Made by a program: the position numbers and the translations under genes. Below are positions 43,860-52,352 of a DNA stretch of 64,000 nt, one piece after another. The notes under the pieces are model-generated. The model saw only the letters and a list, made by a program, of their open reading frames with translations. It had not been told where the DNA came from and did not search any database. This DNA is from Phycicoccus avicenniae (GTDB taxonomy: Bacteria; Actinomycetota; Actinomycetes; Actinomycetales; Dermatophilaceae). The stretch covers positions 310,001 to 374,000 of the forward strand of contig NZ_JAGSNF010000003.1 of the NCBI RefSeq assembly GCF_018139485.1. The letters are read 5' to 3'. The first letter of the stretch is position 1; every line of letters starts with the position of its first letter.

Positions 43860-45043
43860 CGCTCCGCCCCGGTCCCGGCCCCGCCCCGGACGAGACGGCC
43901 CCACAGCCGGGCCCGCTCCGGCGGCGCCGCGTCCGCCCCCGCGCGCACCGTCTCGTAGACGGCCATCACCTGGCCGGACACGCCGGTCCAGTCGAAGAGC
44001 GGTGCCCGCGCGCGGCCGGCGGCCCGCAGCCGCTCGCGGACCGAGCCGTCGCCGAGGACGTCGAGCACGGCGTCCGCGAGGCCGTCCGCGGAGCCGACGG
44101 GGAAGGTCGCCCCGGCCCGTCCGTCGTCGAGCACCCGCAGGAACGGCGGCAGGTCCGAGGCGAGCACGGGTGCCCCGGCGGCCATCGCCTCGACGAGGAC
44201 GATCCCGAAGCTCTCGCCGCCGAGGTGCGGCGCGAGGTAGGCGTCGACGGAGGCGAGGAGCGACTCCTTGTCCCCGTCGCTCACCGGGCCCAGCAGCTCG
44301 GTCGCCGCGCTCGCGCGCGGGTCGGCGTGGCGCAGGGTCTCGGAGGCGTCCCCCGGGCCGGCGACGAGCAGCCGCGCCCCGGGGTGGGCGTCGAGGACCC
44401 GCGGCATCGCGGCCAGCGCGACGGCGAGCCCCTTGCGCCGCTCGTCGACCCGGCCGAGGAAGGCGAGCGTCGGAGCGGCGGGCGTCCCCTGCCAGGCGGG
44501 CACGCGGCCGGCCCGGGCGAACCGCTCGACGTGGACGCCGTTGGGGATGATGTAGGTGTCCCCGCCGAGGTGGCTGCGCACGGTCTGCGCCGCGTCCTCC
44601 GAGACGGCGATCCGGGCGTGGATCTTCTCCAGCGAGGGGCGCAGCAGCGGCTGGGCGGCGTGCATGGCCCGGGACCGGGTCGTCGAGGTGTGGAACGTCG
44701 CGACGACCGGCTGCTCGGCGGCCCAGAGCGCCATGAGCGAGACCGACGGCGTGACCGGCTCGTGGAGGTGCAGGACGTCGAAGCGGCCGTGCTCCAGCCA
44801 GCGCCCGACGCGGGCGGAGGTGACCGGGCCGAAGGTGAGGCGCGCCACCGAGCCGTTGTAGCGCACCGGCACCGCCCGCCCGCACGAGACGAGGTACGGC
44901 GGGAGCGGCTCGTCGTCGTCGGCCGGGGCGAGCACGGAGACCTCGTGGCCCTGGTCGAGGAAGACCTCGGCGAGGTCGCGGACGTGGAACTGCACGCCGC
45001 CGGGGACGTCGAAGGAGTACGGGCAGACCATGCCGATGCGCAT
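43856..45043 (-). CDS. pimA: Phosphatidyl-myo-inositol mannosyltransferase PimA
   Basis: GT4-family, GDP-mannose-dependent transferase adding the first mannose to phosphatidylinositol on the cytoplasmic leaflet. 395 residues. N-terminal GMVCPYSFDVPGGVQFHV contains the GGV loop; HLHEPVTPSVS, FHTSTTRSRA, FLGRVDERRKGLAVALAA and the EX7E motif region (GGESFGIVLVEAMAAG) match PimA. The ATG overlaps the patA stop by one base (TGATG). Order pgsA1-patA-pimA equals the mycobacterial pathway operon. Confidence 0.94.
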   Translation of the reverse strand: MRIGMVCPYSFDVPGGVQFHVRDLAEVFLDQGHEVSVLAPADDDEPLPPYLVSCGRAVPVRYNGSVARLTFGPVTSARVGRWLEHGRFDVLHLHEPVTPSVSLMALWAAEQPVVATFHTSTTRSRAMHAAQPLLRPSLEKIHARIAVSEDAAQTVRSHLGGDTYIIPNGVHVERFARAGRVPAWQGTPAAPTLAFLGRVDERRKGLAVALAAMPRVLDAHPGARLLVAGPGDASETLRHADPRASAATELLGPVSDGDKESLLASVDAYLAPHLGGESFGIVLVEAMAAGAPVLASDLPPFLRVLDDGRAGATFPVGSADGLADAVLDVLGDGSVRERLRAAGRARAPLFDWTGVSGQVMAVYETVRAGADAAPPERARLWGRLVRGGAGTGAER

Positions 45044-45972
45044 CACGCCGCTCCCGTCGCCCGGTCGTCGAGGTCCTCGACGAAGACGCGCTGGAGCATG
45101 TGCCAGTCGGCGGGGTGCTCGCGGATCGCCTCGCCGAGGGCGTCGGCGCAGCCCTGCGTCATCGCGACGACCTTCTCGCGGGTCGTGCCCGACGTCGGCG
45201 GCTCGACCCGGGGGTGGAAGCGCACGACGATCCCCCATCCCCGGCCGCGGCGCTCGTGGCGCACCGAGACGGGGTAGAGCGGTCGTCGTTCGGCGAGGGC
45301 GAGGGCGGCCGGGCCCGGGGCCATCCGCGCGGGACTCCCGCAGAGCCGGACCGTGACGCCGCGGCGGGTGAGGTCGCGGTCGGCGAGCAGCGGGATGACG
45401 CCCTGCCGGCGTGCCGCCTCGCGCAGCGCGGGAAACACCTCGGGCCCACCGGTGAGCGGCAGGATCGTCATCCCGAGGGACTCGCGGAAGCGGAGGAACT
45501 CGGCGAAGACCTCCTCCGGCTCGAGCCGCTCGGCGACCGTCGTCACCGGTCCGAGGTTGAGGGTCCCCCACGCACCGGCGAGGTCCCAGTTGCCGAGGTG
45601 GCCGAGGAAGCAGACGACCGAGCCACCCGCGTCGAGCACCTCCCGGGCCTCGTCGTCGTGCTCCATCCGCACCCGCGCGTCGATGGCCGGGCGGTCCAGG
45701 TCCGGCAGCCGGAAGGCCTCGCAGAAGTAACGCAGGTACCGCCGCATGCCCTCGCGCACGAGCGCGTCGAGCGCGGCGTCGTCGAGGTCGGGCCGGACCC
45801 GGGCGTAGTTGGCCCGCAGCCGGGCCGCGCCGCCGCGGGCGACGGTGACGTCCGCGGCGGCGTCGAACAGCCGCAGGGCCGCCCGCTCGGGGAGCCTGCG
45901 GACCGCGGTCCACCCGACCCGGTAGCCGGCGACGACGAGCGCGTCTCGCAGCCGGTGCGCCGCCGGGCTCAC
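45043..45972 (-). CDS. patA: PIM acyltransferase PatA (LpxL-like)
   Basis: Membrane-associated acyltransferase that adds a fatty acid to the mannose of phosphatidylinositol mannoside. 309 residues. Catalytic H-x4-D is in CFLGHLGNWDLAG near residue 125; PLLADRDLTRRGV and the C-terminal HPADWHMLQRVF also match the LPLAT family. The GTG start overlaps the pgsA1 stop (GTGA). Genome context (Rv2611c position) supports the specific role. Confidence 0.92.
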   Translation of the reverse strand: MSPAAHRLRDALVVAGYRVGWTAVRRLPERAALRLFDAAADVTVARGGAARLRANYARVRPDLDDAALDALVREGMRRYLRYFCEAFRLPDLDRPAIDARVRMEHDDEAREVLDAGGSVVCFLGHLGNWDLAGAWGTLNLGPVTTVAERLEPEEVFAEFLRFRESLGMTILPLTGGPEVFPALREAARRQGVIPLLADRDLTRRGVTVRLCGSPARMAPGPAALALAERRPLYPVSVRHERRGRGWGIVVRFHPRVEPPTSGTTREKVVAMTQGCADALGEAIREHPADWHMLQRVFVEDLDDRATGAA

Positions 45973-46583
45973 CCCGCGTCCAGGGCCTGCCGGCGCACGA
46001 CGAGGACGCGCTGGACGACCGTGACGAGGCTCGCGACGGCCAGCAGCCCGAGGACGACGCCGAGGAAGGCCGTCGGCAGCCCGAGGAGCCCCGTCAGCCC
46101 GGTGGCGACGAGGACCGCGACGAGCCGGTCGGCGCGCTCGGCGATCCCGACGTTCGCCGTCATGCCGAGCCCTTCGGCACGGGCCTTCGCGTACGACACG
46201 ACGCTGCCGAGGATGAGGCAGGCGAGCGCCAGGGTGGCCATCACCGTCTCGTCGCCGTCCCCGGCGTACCAGAGGACGAGCCCGCCGAAGATCGCGGCGT
46301 CGCCGACCCGGTCGAGCGTGGAGTCGAGGTAGGCCCCCCAGCGGCTGGAGCGGCCGAGCCGGCGGGCCATGATCCCGTCGACGGTGTCGGAGAAGACGAA
46401 GGCGGTGATGACGAGGGTGCCGACGAGCAGCTCACCCCGGGGGTAGAAGACCAGCGCCCCGGCGGCGACCCCGAGGGTGCCGACGATCGTCACGACGTCG
46501 GGGCTGACGCCGAGGCGGAGGAGGAAGGCGGCGACGGGGGTGAGGACCTTCGTGAAGAAGGCGCGCGCGTAACGGTTGAGCAT
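45969..46583 (-). CDS. pgsA1: Phosphatidylinositol phosphate synthase (PgsA1)
   Basis: CDP-alcohol phosphatidyltransferase making phosphatidylinositol phosphate from CDP-diacylglycerol and inositol phosphate. 204 residues with about six transmembrane helices. The complete signature D-x2-D-G-x2-A-R-x8-G-x3-D-x3-D is in SDTVDGIMARRLGRSSRWG followed by AYLDSTLDR. The inositol assignment comes from its operon with patA and pimA. ATG at 46583 has TACGCT ending 9 nt upstream. Confidence 0.92.
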   Translation of the reverse strand: MLNRYARAFFTKVLTPVAAFLLRLGVSPDVVTIVGTLGVAAGALVFYPRGELLVGTLVITAFVFSDTVDGIMARRLGRSSRWGAYLDSTLDRVGDAAIFGGLVLWYAGDGDETVMATLALACLILGSVVSYAKARAEGLGMTANVGIAERADRLVAVLVATGLTGLLGLPTAFLGVVLGLLAVASLVTVVQRVLVVRRQALDAG

Positions 46584-46592
46584 GGCGGCACC

Positions 46593-46598
46593 AGCGTA
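46593..46598 (-). promoter_or_regulatory. Candidate -10 box of the pgsA1-patA-pimA operon
   Basis: TACGCT on the minus strand ends 9 nt before the pgsA1 ATG, in the 31-nt gap after the HIT gene. Confidence 0.35.
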
Positions 46599-46614
46599 GT
46601 GGGGCGGGGCCGGC

Positions 46615-47157
46615 TCAGCCGTGCGGCCAGTGCGCGGCGAGCCGCGTGCGGACGTCCTCGAGCAGCACCGGGAGCGCCTTGGTGCGGGCGATGATCGGCA
46701 GGAAGTTGCTGTCGCCACCCCAGCGCGGCACGACGTGCTGGTGCAGGTGGGCTGCGACCCCGGCCCCGGCGACCTCGCCCTGGTTCATGCCGAGGTTGAA
46801 GCCCATCGGCGCGGACGCGGCCTCGAGCGCGTGCACGGAGGCCTTCGTGAGGGCGGTGAACTCCACCGTCTCGTCGTCGGTGAGGTCCACGTACCGCGCG
46901 ACGTGCCGGTACGGGCAGACGAGCACGTGCCCCGGGTTGTACGGGAAGAGGTTGAGGACGACGTAGCAGTGCTCACCGCGGTGCACGACGAGCCCCTCGG
47001 CGTCGTCCTTGTCCGGCGCGGCGCAGAACGGGCACCCCGTCCCGCCGTCCGGGTCGGGCCGGTCCCCCTCGATGTAGACCATCCGGTGCGGGGTCCAGAG
47101 CCGGTCGAAGCCGTCGGGCTCCCCGACGAAGTCGGCGGGGTCCTCGGTCTCGGCCAT
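46615..47157 (-). CDS. HIT-domain protein, probable Ap4A phosphorylase
   Basis: A 180-residue histidine-triad protein. The triad is in AAHLHQHVVPRWGGDSNF near residue 141. GCPFCAAPDKDD near 41 and NLFPYNPGHVLVCPYRHVA near 69 match the actinobacterial group whose Mycobacterium tuberculosis member (Rv2613c) was characterised as a diadenosine tetraphosphate phosphorylase. It precedes pgsA1 by 31 nt, as in mycobacteria. ATG at 47157 follows TAGGAT by 6 nt with no ribosome-binding site. Confidence 0.92.
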   Translation of the reverse strand: MAETEDPADFVGEPDGFDRLWTPHRMVYIEGDRPDPDGGTGCPFCAAPDKDDAEGLVVHRGEHCYVVLNLFPYNPGHVLVCPYRHVARYVDLTDDETVEFTALTKASVHALEAASAPMGFNLGMNQGEVAGAGVAAHLHQHVVPRWGGDSNFLPIIARTKALPVLLEDVRTRLAAHWPHG

Positions 47158-47163
47158 GTCCCG

Positions 47164-47169
47164 ATCCTA
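47164..47169 (-). promoter_or_regulatory. -10 box of the HIT gene (leaderless)
   Basis: TAGGAT on the minus strand ends 6 nt before the ATG at 47157. Confidence 0.5.
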
Positions 47170-47220
47170 GGTGGCCGGACGCACCGGGCCCCGGTCCGGC
47201 CCGGAACCACCCGAGGGCGC

Positions 47221-47284
47221 CGTCGAGATCGGGCAACACGTGGACTCCCGCGCCCTCGCTCCTGCGTGTTGCCCGATCTCGACG
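47221..47284. repeat. 20-bp perfect inverted repeat between SDR and HIT genes
   Basis: Arms 47221-47240 and 47265-47284 are perfectly complementary over 20 bp (CGTCGAGATCGGGCAACACG) and separated by 24 bases. It lies 17 nt after the SDR stop and upstream of the HIT promoter. It could terminate SDR transcription or be a dispersed repetitive element. The perfect arms with a non-palindromic spacer favour a repetitive element. Confidence 0.75.
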
Positions 47285-47301
47285 GGTGGCGGGGCCCGGG
47301 G

Positions 47302-48132
47302 TCAGCGCAGGTGGCTCGCCCCGTTGAAGTCGAGCACCGCACCGGAGGCCCACTCCGCGCCCGGTGCCGCGAGGGCCAGGACGGCCTCCGCGACCTCCTC
47401 CGGCGTCGCGACCCGGCCGAACGGGCTCTGGGCCCGCGTCGCCGCGGCCGCGTCCTCGTCCGCGAGGGCGTACCCGGCCATGTCCGTCGCGATGAACCCC
47501 GGCGCGATCGAGGTGACGGCGATGCCGTGGCGGCCGAGGTGCACGGCCATCGACTGGCCGAAGGCGTGCAGACCGGCCTTGCTCGCGCCGTACGCGGGGA
47601 TGTCCGGCTCCCCGCGGTACGCGCCGCGGCTGCCGACGTTGACGACCCGTCCGACGGGCACGCCGTCGGCCGGCGGGACCTCGACCATCCGGCGCGCGAC
47701 GCACCACGTGAGGTGGGCCGGCCCCTCGAGGTTCGTCGCGAGCGTGGCGCGCCAGACGGCGACCCAGTCCTCCCAGCCCGTCGCGTCGAGCGGGTGGTCG
47801 CCGCGACGGCTGCCCCCTCCCCCGGGCGGGACGATGAGCGCCGCGTTGTTGACGAGCACGTCGACCCGCCCGAGCAGGTCGGCCGCGTCGTCCGCGAGCC
47901 GGCGGACCGCCTCGGGGTCGGCGAGGTCGGCGGCGAGCCGGCCGTGGCCCTCGCCGTCGAGCGAGGCGAGGACCGCCTCGGCCCGGTCGGCGGAGCGGTC
48001 GCCGCTGTGGTGGACGACGACGCGGTCACCCGCCCGGGCGAAGGCCCGAGCGACGGCGGCCCCGACACCCCGGGAGGAGCCCGTGACCAGGACGCCACGA
48101 CCCCTTCCCGATGCGCCGGTCACGCCGCTCAC
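47302..48132 (-). CDS. Short-chain dehydrogenase/reductase
   Basis: NAD(P)-dependent oxidoreductase of the classical SDR family, 276 residues. Cofactor motif TGSSRGVGAAVARA near residue 18, NNAA near 95, catalytic Ser in VNVGSRGAYRG and Y-x3-K in YGASKAGLHAFG near 178, and SIAPGFIATDM. The substrate is not evident. The GTG at 48132 overlaps the GNAT stop (GTGA), which decides between it and a GTG 9 nt further in. The gene pair GNAT-SDR lies between thrS and the HIT gene, interrupting the order seen in mycobacteria. Confidence 0.88.
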   Translation of the reverse strand: MSGVTGASGRGRGVLVTGSSRGVGAAVARAFARAGDRVVVHHSGDRSADRAEAVLASLDGEGHGRLAADLADPEAVRRLADDAADLLGRVDVLVNNAALIVPPGGGGSRRGDHPLDATGWEDWVAVWRATLATNLEGPAHLTWCVARRMVEVPPADGVPVGRVVNVGSRGAYRGEPDIPAYGASKAGLHAFGQSMAVHLGRHGIAVTSIAPGFIATDMAGYALADEDAAAATRAQSPFGRVATPEEVAEAVLALAAPGAEWASGAVLDFNGASHLR

Positions 48133-48632
48133 GCCGACGGTCCGCTCGGGCGACCGAGACGCAGCTCCATGAGGCGCTCGTCCGGCGCGCCGAGGCCGAC
48201 CCGCTCGTAGAGGGTCCGGGCCTGCGGGACCGCGGTGAGCTGGACGCGGCCGACACCGTCGGAGGCGGCCCAGCCGACGAGGGTCCGCAGGAGCCGCTCC
48301 CCGAGCCCGTGGCCCCGCGCGTCGACCGCGACGTAGAGGAAGCTCACGTGGAACCACGCGTCGGCGGGTCGGTGCGCGCTCGGCAGCTTCTGGACGCGGG
48401 TGCCGTGCAGCACCCCGACGGGACGACCCTCGACCTCCTCGGCGAGCCACGTCCGACGGGCCCGGTCGCGCAGCCAGGCGTCGGCGAACCGGTCGAGGAA
48501 GCCGGCGGCCGGGACGTGTCCCCGCTCGCGCTCGTCCTGGATGTGCAGGGCCGCCACGGAGAACGCGTCGGTCGGGACCGCCTCGCGGAGGCGCACGTCA
48601 CGGGAGGTCTGCACGCGTCCAGCATGGCCCAT
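48129..48632 (-). CDS. GNAT-family N-acetyltransferase
   Basis: A 167-residue acetyltransferase. LREAVPTDAFSVAALHIQ opens the fold; the acetyl-CoA loop is VDARGHGLGERLLRTLV near residue 112 and LYERVGLGAP closes it. Substrate unknown. The ATG at 48632 is chosen; GTG at 48614 (six residues shorter) is an alternative start. It follows thrS by 79 nt with a hairpin in between and is coupled to the SDR gene. Confidence 0.85.
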   Translation of the reverse strand: MGHAGRVQTSRDVRLREAVPTDAFSVAALHIQDERERGHVPAAGFLDRFADAWLRDRARRTWLAEEVEGRPVGVLHGTRVQKLPSAHRPADAWFHVSFLYVAVDARGHGLGERLLRTLVGWAASDGVGRVQLTAVPQARTLYERVGLGAPDERLMELRLGRPSGPSA

Positions 48633-48674
48633 CGGGGCCGACCCGGTGCGGGAAAGGGCGCCGCCGAGGGTGCG

Positions 48675-48703
48675 GCCCCGGACGACCACCGGTCTCCCGG
48701 GGC
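48675..48703 (-). terminator. Hairpin after thrS
   Basis: Arms GCCCCGG (48675-48681) and CCGGGGC (48697-48703) flank a 15-nt loop, 8 nt after the thrS stop. No T-tract. Confidence 0.4.
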
Positions 48704-48711
48704 ATCGGTGG

Positions 48712-50694
48712 TCAGACCTGGCGCTTGTCCCGGACGGCGGCGGCGATCTCGGCGACCGCCTCGTCGAGCGGGACGCCGTTCTTCTGCGACCCGTCGCGGA
48801 AGCGGAAGGACACCGCACCGGCGGAGCGGTCGTCCTCGCCCGCGATGAGCACGAACGGCACCTTGGACTTGCTCGCCGTGCGGATCTTCTTCGGGAAGCG
48901 GTCGTCGGAGGTGTCGACCTCGTAGCGCAGCCCCTCGGCCCGCAGCGCCTCCCCCACGACGTCCTCCAGGTAGGGGGCGAACTCGTCGGCGACCGGGATG
49001 CCGAGGGCCTGGACCGGGGAGAGCCAGGGCGGGAACGCGCCGGCGTAGTGCTCGACGAGGACCCCGACGAACCGCTCGATGGAACCGAACTTCGCCGAGT
49101 GGATCATCACCGGCTGCTGCCGGCTGCCGTCGGCGGCCTGGTACTCGAGGCCGAACCGCTCCGGCTGGTTGAAGTCGTACTGGATCGTCGACATCTGCCA
49201 GGTCCGGCCGATGGCGTCGCGGGCCTGGACGGAGATCTTCGGGCCGTAGTACGCCGCGCCGCCGGGGTCGGGGACGAGCTCGAGGCCGGAGGCGGTGGCG
49301 ACGTCCTCGAGGATCCGGGTCGCCTCGTCCCACTGCTCGTCCGAGCCGATGAACTTGTCCGGCTTGCTGTCGTCGCGGGTCGACAGCTCGAGGTAGTAGT
49401 CGTCGAGGCCGAAGTCGCGCAGCAGCGACAGGACGAAGTCGAGGAGATGGCGCACCTCGCCCGGGGCGTCCTCCTTCGTCACGTACGAGTGCGAGTCGTC
49501 CTGGGTGATCATCCGCACCCGGGTCAGGCCGGACAGGACCCCGGACTTCTCGTCGCGGTAGACCGTCCCGAACTCGAAGAGCCGCATCGGCAGGTCGCGG
49601 TAGGACCGGCCGCGGGAGCGGTAGATGAGGTTGTGGATCGGGCAGTTCATCGCCTTGAGGCGGTAGTTCTGCCCGTCGACGTCCATCGGCGGGAACATCC
49701 CGTCGGCGTAGTACGGCAGGTGCCCGGAGGTGTAGAAGAGCTCCTCGCGCGAGATGTGCGGGCTGCCGACGTAGGAGAAGCCCTCCTCGATGTGCCGCTG
49801 CCGGACGTAGTCCTCCATCTCGCGCTTGACGACGCCGCCCTTGGGGTGGAAGACCGGCAGGCCGGCCCCGAGCACCTCGGGGAAGGAGAAGAGGTCGAGC
49901 TCCGCTCCGAGCCTGCGGTGGTCGCGCTTCTCGGCCTCGGCGAGCCGGTCGAGGTACGCCTTGAGCTCGTCCTTGCTCGGCCACGCGGTGCCGTAGACAC
50001 GCTGGAGCTGCGGGTTCTTCTCCGAGCCGCGCCAGTAGGCCGCCGCGCTGCGCATGAGCTTGAAGGCGTTGCCGAGGACCTTCGTCGACGGCACGTGCGG
50101 CCCCCGGCACAGGTCGCCCCAGGCGACGCTGCCATCGCGTCGGACGTTGTCGTAGATCGTCAGCTGGGAGCCGCCGACCTCGACGGCCGCGCCCTCGGCG
50201 GCGTCGTCGGCGCCCCCGCCCTTGAGCCCGATGAGCTCGATCTTGTACGGCTCGCCGGACAGCTCGACCTGGGCGTCGGCGTCGCTGACCTCGCGTCGGC
50301 GGAAGGTCTGTCCCTCGTTGACGATCCGCTGCATCGCCTTCTCGAGGGCCTTGAGGTCCTCGGGGGTGAACGGCTCGTCGACGTCGAAGTCGTAGTAGAA
50401 GCCGTCGCGCACCGGCGGACCGATCCCGAGCCGGGCGTCGGGGCGCAGCTGCTGGACCGCCTGGGCGAGGACGTGGGCGGCCGAGTGGCGCAGCACCTCG
50501 AGCCCGTCCTGCTCGGCGGCGGTCACGGGCTCGACCGCCTCGCCGTCGCCGGCCTCGAGGTGCAGGTCGCGCAGCTCGCCGTCGACCCGGGCGACGAGCA
50601 CCGCCCGGTCGCCCTCGAAGAGGTCGGCGTACGTCGTGCCCGCGTCCACCGATCGCTCGCTTCCGGCGACGTGGACGGTGATCTGCGCGGGCAT
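48712..50694 (-). CDS. thrS: Threonine--tRNA ligase
   Basis: Class II synthetase, 660 residues. N-terminal TGS domain (about 1-65), editing/second additional domain with [13 protein letters not shown] (HxxxH near 70-75) and the SAD motif region, then the catalytic core. The zinc ligands are Cys in [11 protein letters not shown], His in TQDDSHSYV and His in [17 protein letters not shown]-terminal anticodon-binding domain begins near 545. The ATG has GAGGAG upstream and a short leader, so no T-box is present. Its stop is followed by a hairpin. Confidence 0.97.
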   Translation of the reverse strand: MPAQITVHVAGSERSVDAGTTYADLFEGDRAVLVARVDGELRDLHLEAGDGEAVEPVTAAEQDGLEVLRHSAAHVLAQAVQQLRPDARLGIGPPVRDGFYYDFDVDEPFTPEDLKALEKAMQRIVNEGQTFRRREVSDADAQVELSGEPYKIELIGLKGGGADDAAEGAAVEVGGSQLTIYDNVRRDGSVAWGDLCRGPHVPSTKVLGNAFKLMRSAAAYWRGSEKNPQLQRVYGTAWPSKDELKAYLDRLAEAEKRDHRRLGAELDLFSFPEVLGAGLPVFHPKGGVVKREMEDYVRQRHIEEGFSYVGSPHISREELFYTSGHLPYYADGMFPPMDVDGQNYRLKAMNCPIHNLIYRSRGRSYRDLPMRLFEFGTVYRDEKSGVLSGLTRVRMITQDDSHSYVTKEDAPGEVRHLLDFVLSLLRDFGLDDYYLELSTRDDSKPDKFIGSDEQWDEATRILEDVATASGLELVPDPGGAAYYGPKISVQARDAIGRTWQMSTIQYDFNQPERFGLEYQAADGSRQQPVMIHSAKFGSIERFVGVLVEHYAGAFPPWLSPVQALGIPVADEFAPYLEDVVGEALRAEGLRYEVDTSDDRFPKKIRTASKSKVPFVLIAGEDDRSAGAVSFRFRDGSQKNGVPLDEAVAEIAAAVRDKRQV

Positions 50695-50811
50695 GGCCTG
50701 TGCTCCTCGGAAAGGGGGGTGCGGCGCCGACGTCCGACGCCCCGACGATGCTAGCGACCGGTGGCCGAGGGGGTCGCGGCGGTTTCGCGGGCCCCTCCGC
50801 CGGCGACGGGG

Positions 50812-51513
50812 TCAGCCGCCCGCGACGACGGACCCGGTGACGACGGCCGCGACCGCCGTCGTCACGAGGACGGCGTGGACCTCGCGGACGGCGGCACGCA
50901 CCGCGGGAGCCGCCCAGTCGCCGTCCGCGACCTCCTCCGCACGGCGCCGGGCCTCGTCCGCGGTCCGTCCGGGCAGCAGGGGGTGCAGCCGGCCCGTCGC
51001 CCCGAGGAGAGCGACGAGGGCGACCGTACGGGCCTCCGCGGACTCCGGACCCCCGGGTGCCACGGCCGCCCGGACCCGCTCGAGCGCGTCGTCGGCCGGC
51101 CCCGCGTCGGCGAGCTCGAGCCGCCGGACGGGGAAGACCCCGAGCGCCCGCCGGTCGGCCCTCCGGAGCACCCCGTCCGCCACCAGCCCCTCGACGGCGC
51201 GGCGCCGCAGCACCCCCGCCCGGTCGCTCCAGGCCCCGATCCCCCCGATCCGGGAGACGGCGTCCTTGGGCAGGTGGCCGTCGGCGAGGGCGACGGCCTC
51301 GGCGACCTCCGCCGACCGGGCCGGTCCGGCCCCCGTGGCGACGAGGCGCGCGGCCTCGCCGTCGTGCTCGAGCACGAGCCCGCCGTCCAGTACCGCCTGC
51401 GCGAGCACCGCACCGCTCGTCGCCACCCGCATGCCCACGGGGTCGGCGGGCAGCCGCCCGGAGCCGCGGTCCAGGACGAGGAGCAGGTACTCCTCGGTGA
51501 TCGTGCGGTCCAT
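50812..51513 (-). CDS. GPP34 (GOLPH3-like) family protein
   Basis: A 233-residue protein of the GPP34 family, related to the eukaryotic Golgi phosphoprotein 3 that binds phosphatidylinositol 4-phosphate. EEYLLLVLDRGSGRL at residues 7-21, then LVLEHDG, LRRRAVEGLVADGVLRR, FPVRRLEL and LVALLGATGRLHPLLPG are typical. It is all-helical. In actinobacteria these proteins are numerous and of unknown function; binding to acidic phospholipids is a family-based guess. The C-terminus ends with a hydrophobic helix (VLVTTAVAAVVTGSVV). It stands alone on the minus strand upstream of thrS. Confidence 0.85.
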   Translation of the reverse strand: MDRTITEEYLLLVLDRGSGRLPADPVGMRVATSGAVLAQAVLDGGLVLEHDGEAARLVATGAGPARSAEVAEAVALADGHLPKDAVSRIGGIGAWSDRAGVLRRRAVEGLVADGVLRRADRRALGVFPVRRLELADAGPADDALERVRAAVAPGGPESAEARTVALVALLGATGRLHPLLPGRTADEARRRAEEVADGDWAAPAVRAAVREVHAVLVTTAVAAVVTGSVVAGG

Positions 51514-51623
51514 GGCGGGCTCCCGGGATCGTCGGCGGACGCTGGCCCCACCAGCACACCACCGGGGCGGGGCCGGGCGCATCCCCGTCACGTCGGGTGG
51601 CCTGTCCCTCCGGCGTCGGAGGG

Positions 51624-52276
51624 TCAGCGCGAGAAGGCGAACGGACCCGGTAGACCGAGTCCTCGGCCCGCGCCCGGTGGACCCGGGTCGCCCGCAGCGC
51701 GCGGGTCGTGCGCTCCCAGGTGCCCTCGACGGACAGACCGGGGACGGTCTCCCCCGCGGAGGTCCACGTCGGCTCCGGCAGTCCGGGGCCGTCGAGGTCG
51801 GTGTCCGCGACGACGAGGTGGTCGAGCACGACGACGTCGTCCCGGAGGACGCGCCGCACGAACGGTGGGACGAGCAGGACCCGCGCGGCCGTGCGTGCCC
51901 GGCCCCGACCGAGCGCCGTCCCCCGGTCCCCGAGGCTCACCGCGTCGCGGAACCCCGCGAACTTCTCCTCGGCCAGGGTCGCCGTCGAGCCCCGTCCGTC
52001 GATCTCGTGGCCGACGAGGGTCACGGCCACCGACCCCGCCGAGCCGTCGGCCGGCAGGACGGTCTGCCGGACGACGTGGAGCTCGTGGTCGTCGACGCCG
52101 GTCCTGATCCAGCGGGACGTCGCGAGCAGCCCTCCGGACTCCGCGTCGTGGACGGCGACGAAGAGCGCCACCTCGTCCGACCCCCGCCGTCGTCGTCGGG
52201 CGCGCACCCGGGCGTGACGACCGGAGGAGGTCTCCCGCTCGCACAGCACCGACTCCAGCTCGACCCCGACACCCAT
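51624..52276 (-). CDS. Orphan hypothetical protein with disrupted 3' end
   Basis: From the ATG at 52276 a plausible protein is read (VGVELESVLCERETSS, DEVALFVAVHDAESGG, VVLDHLVVADTDLDGPGLP) with normal codon use for about 200 residues. I do not recognise a family; alternating strands and charged turns suggest a beta-rich fold. In this frame no stop occurs until far inside the downstream genes. In the neighbouring frame the sequence ends naturally as GLPGPFAFSR followed by TGA at 51624-51626. A one-base loss near 51650-51680 (mutation or sequencing error) best explains this. Confidence 0.55.
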
Positions 52277-52352
52277 GATGTGCTCCCCCCCGACGGCCCC
52301 GACCGGTCGTGGAGGAGGAGGCGGCGCGCCCGCCGGTGATACCGCGCGCCGG

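Noticed and set aside
50695-50760. T-box leader upstream of thrS
   Set aside because: The leader is too short (about 60 nt) and has no T-box consensus or specifier-loop features.
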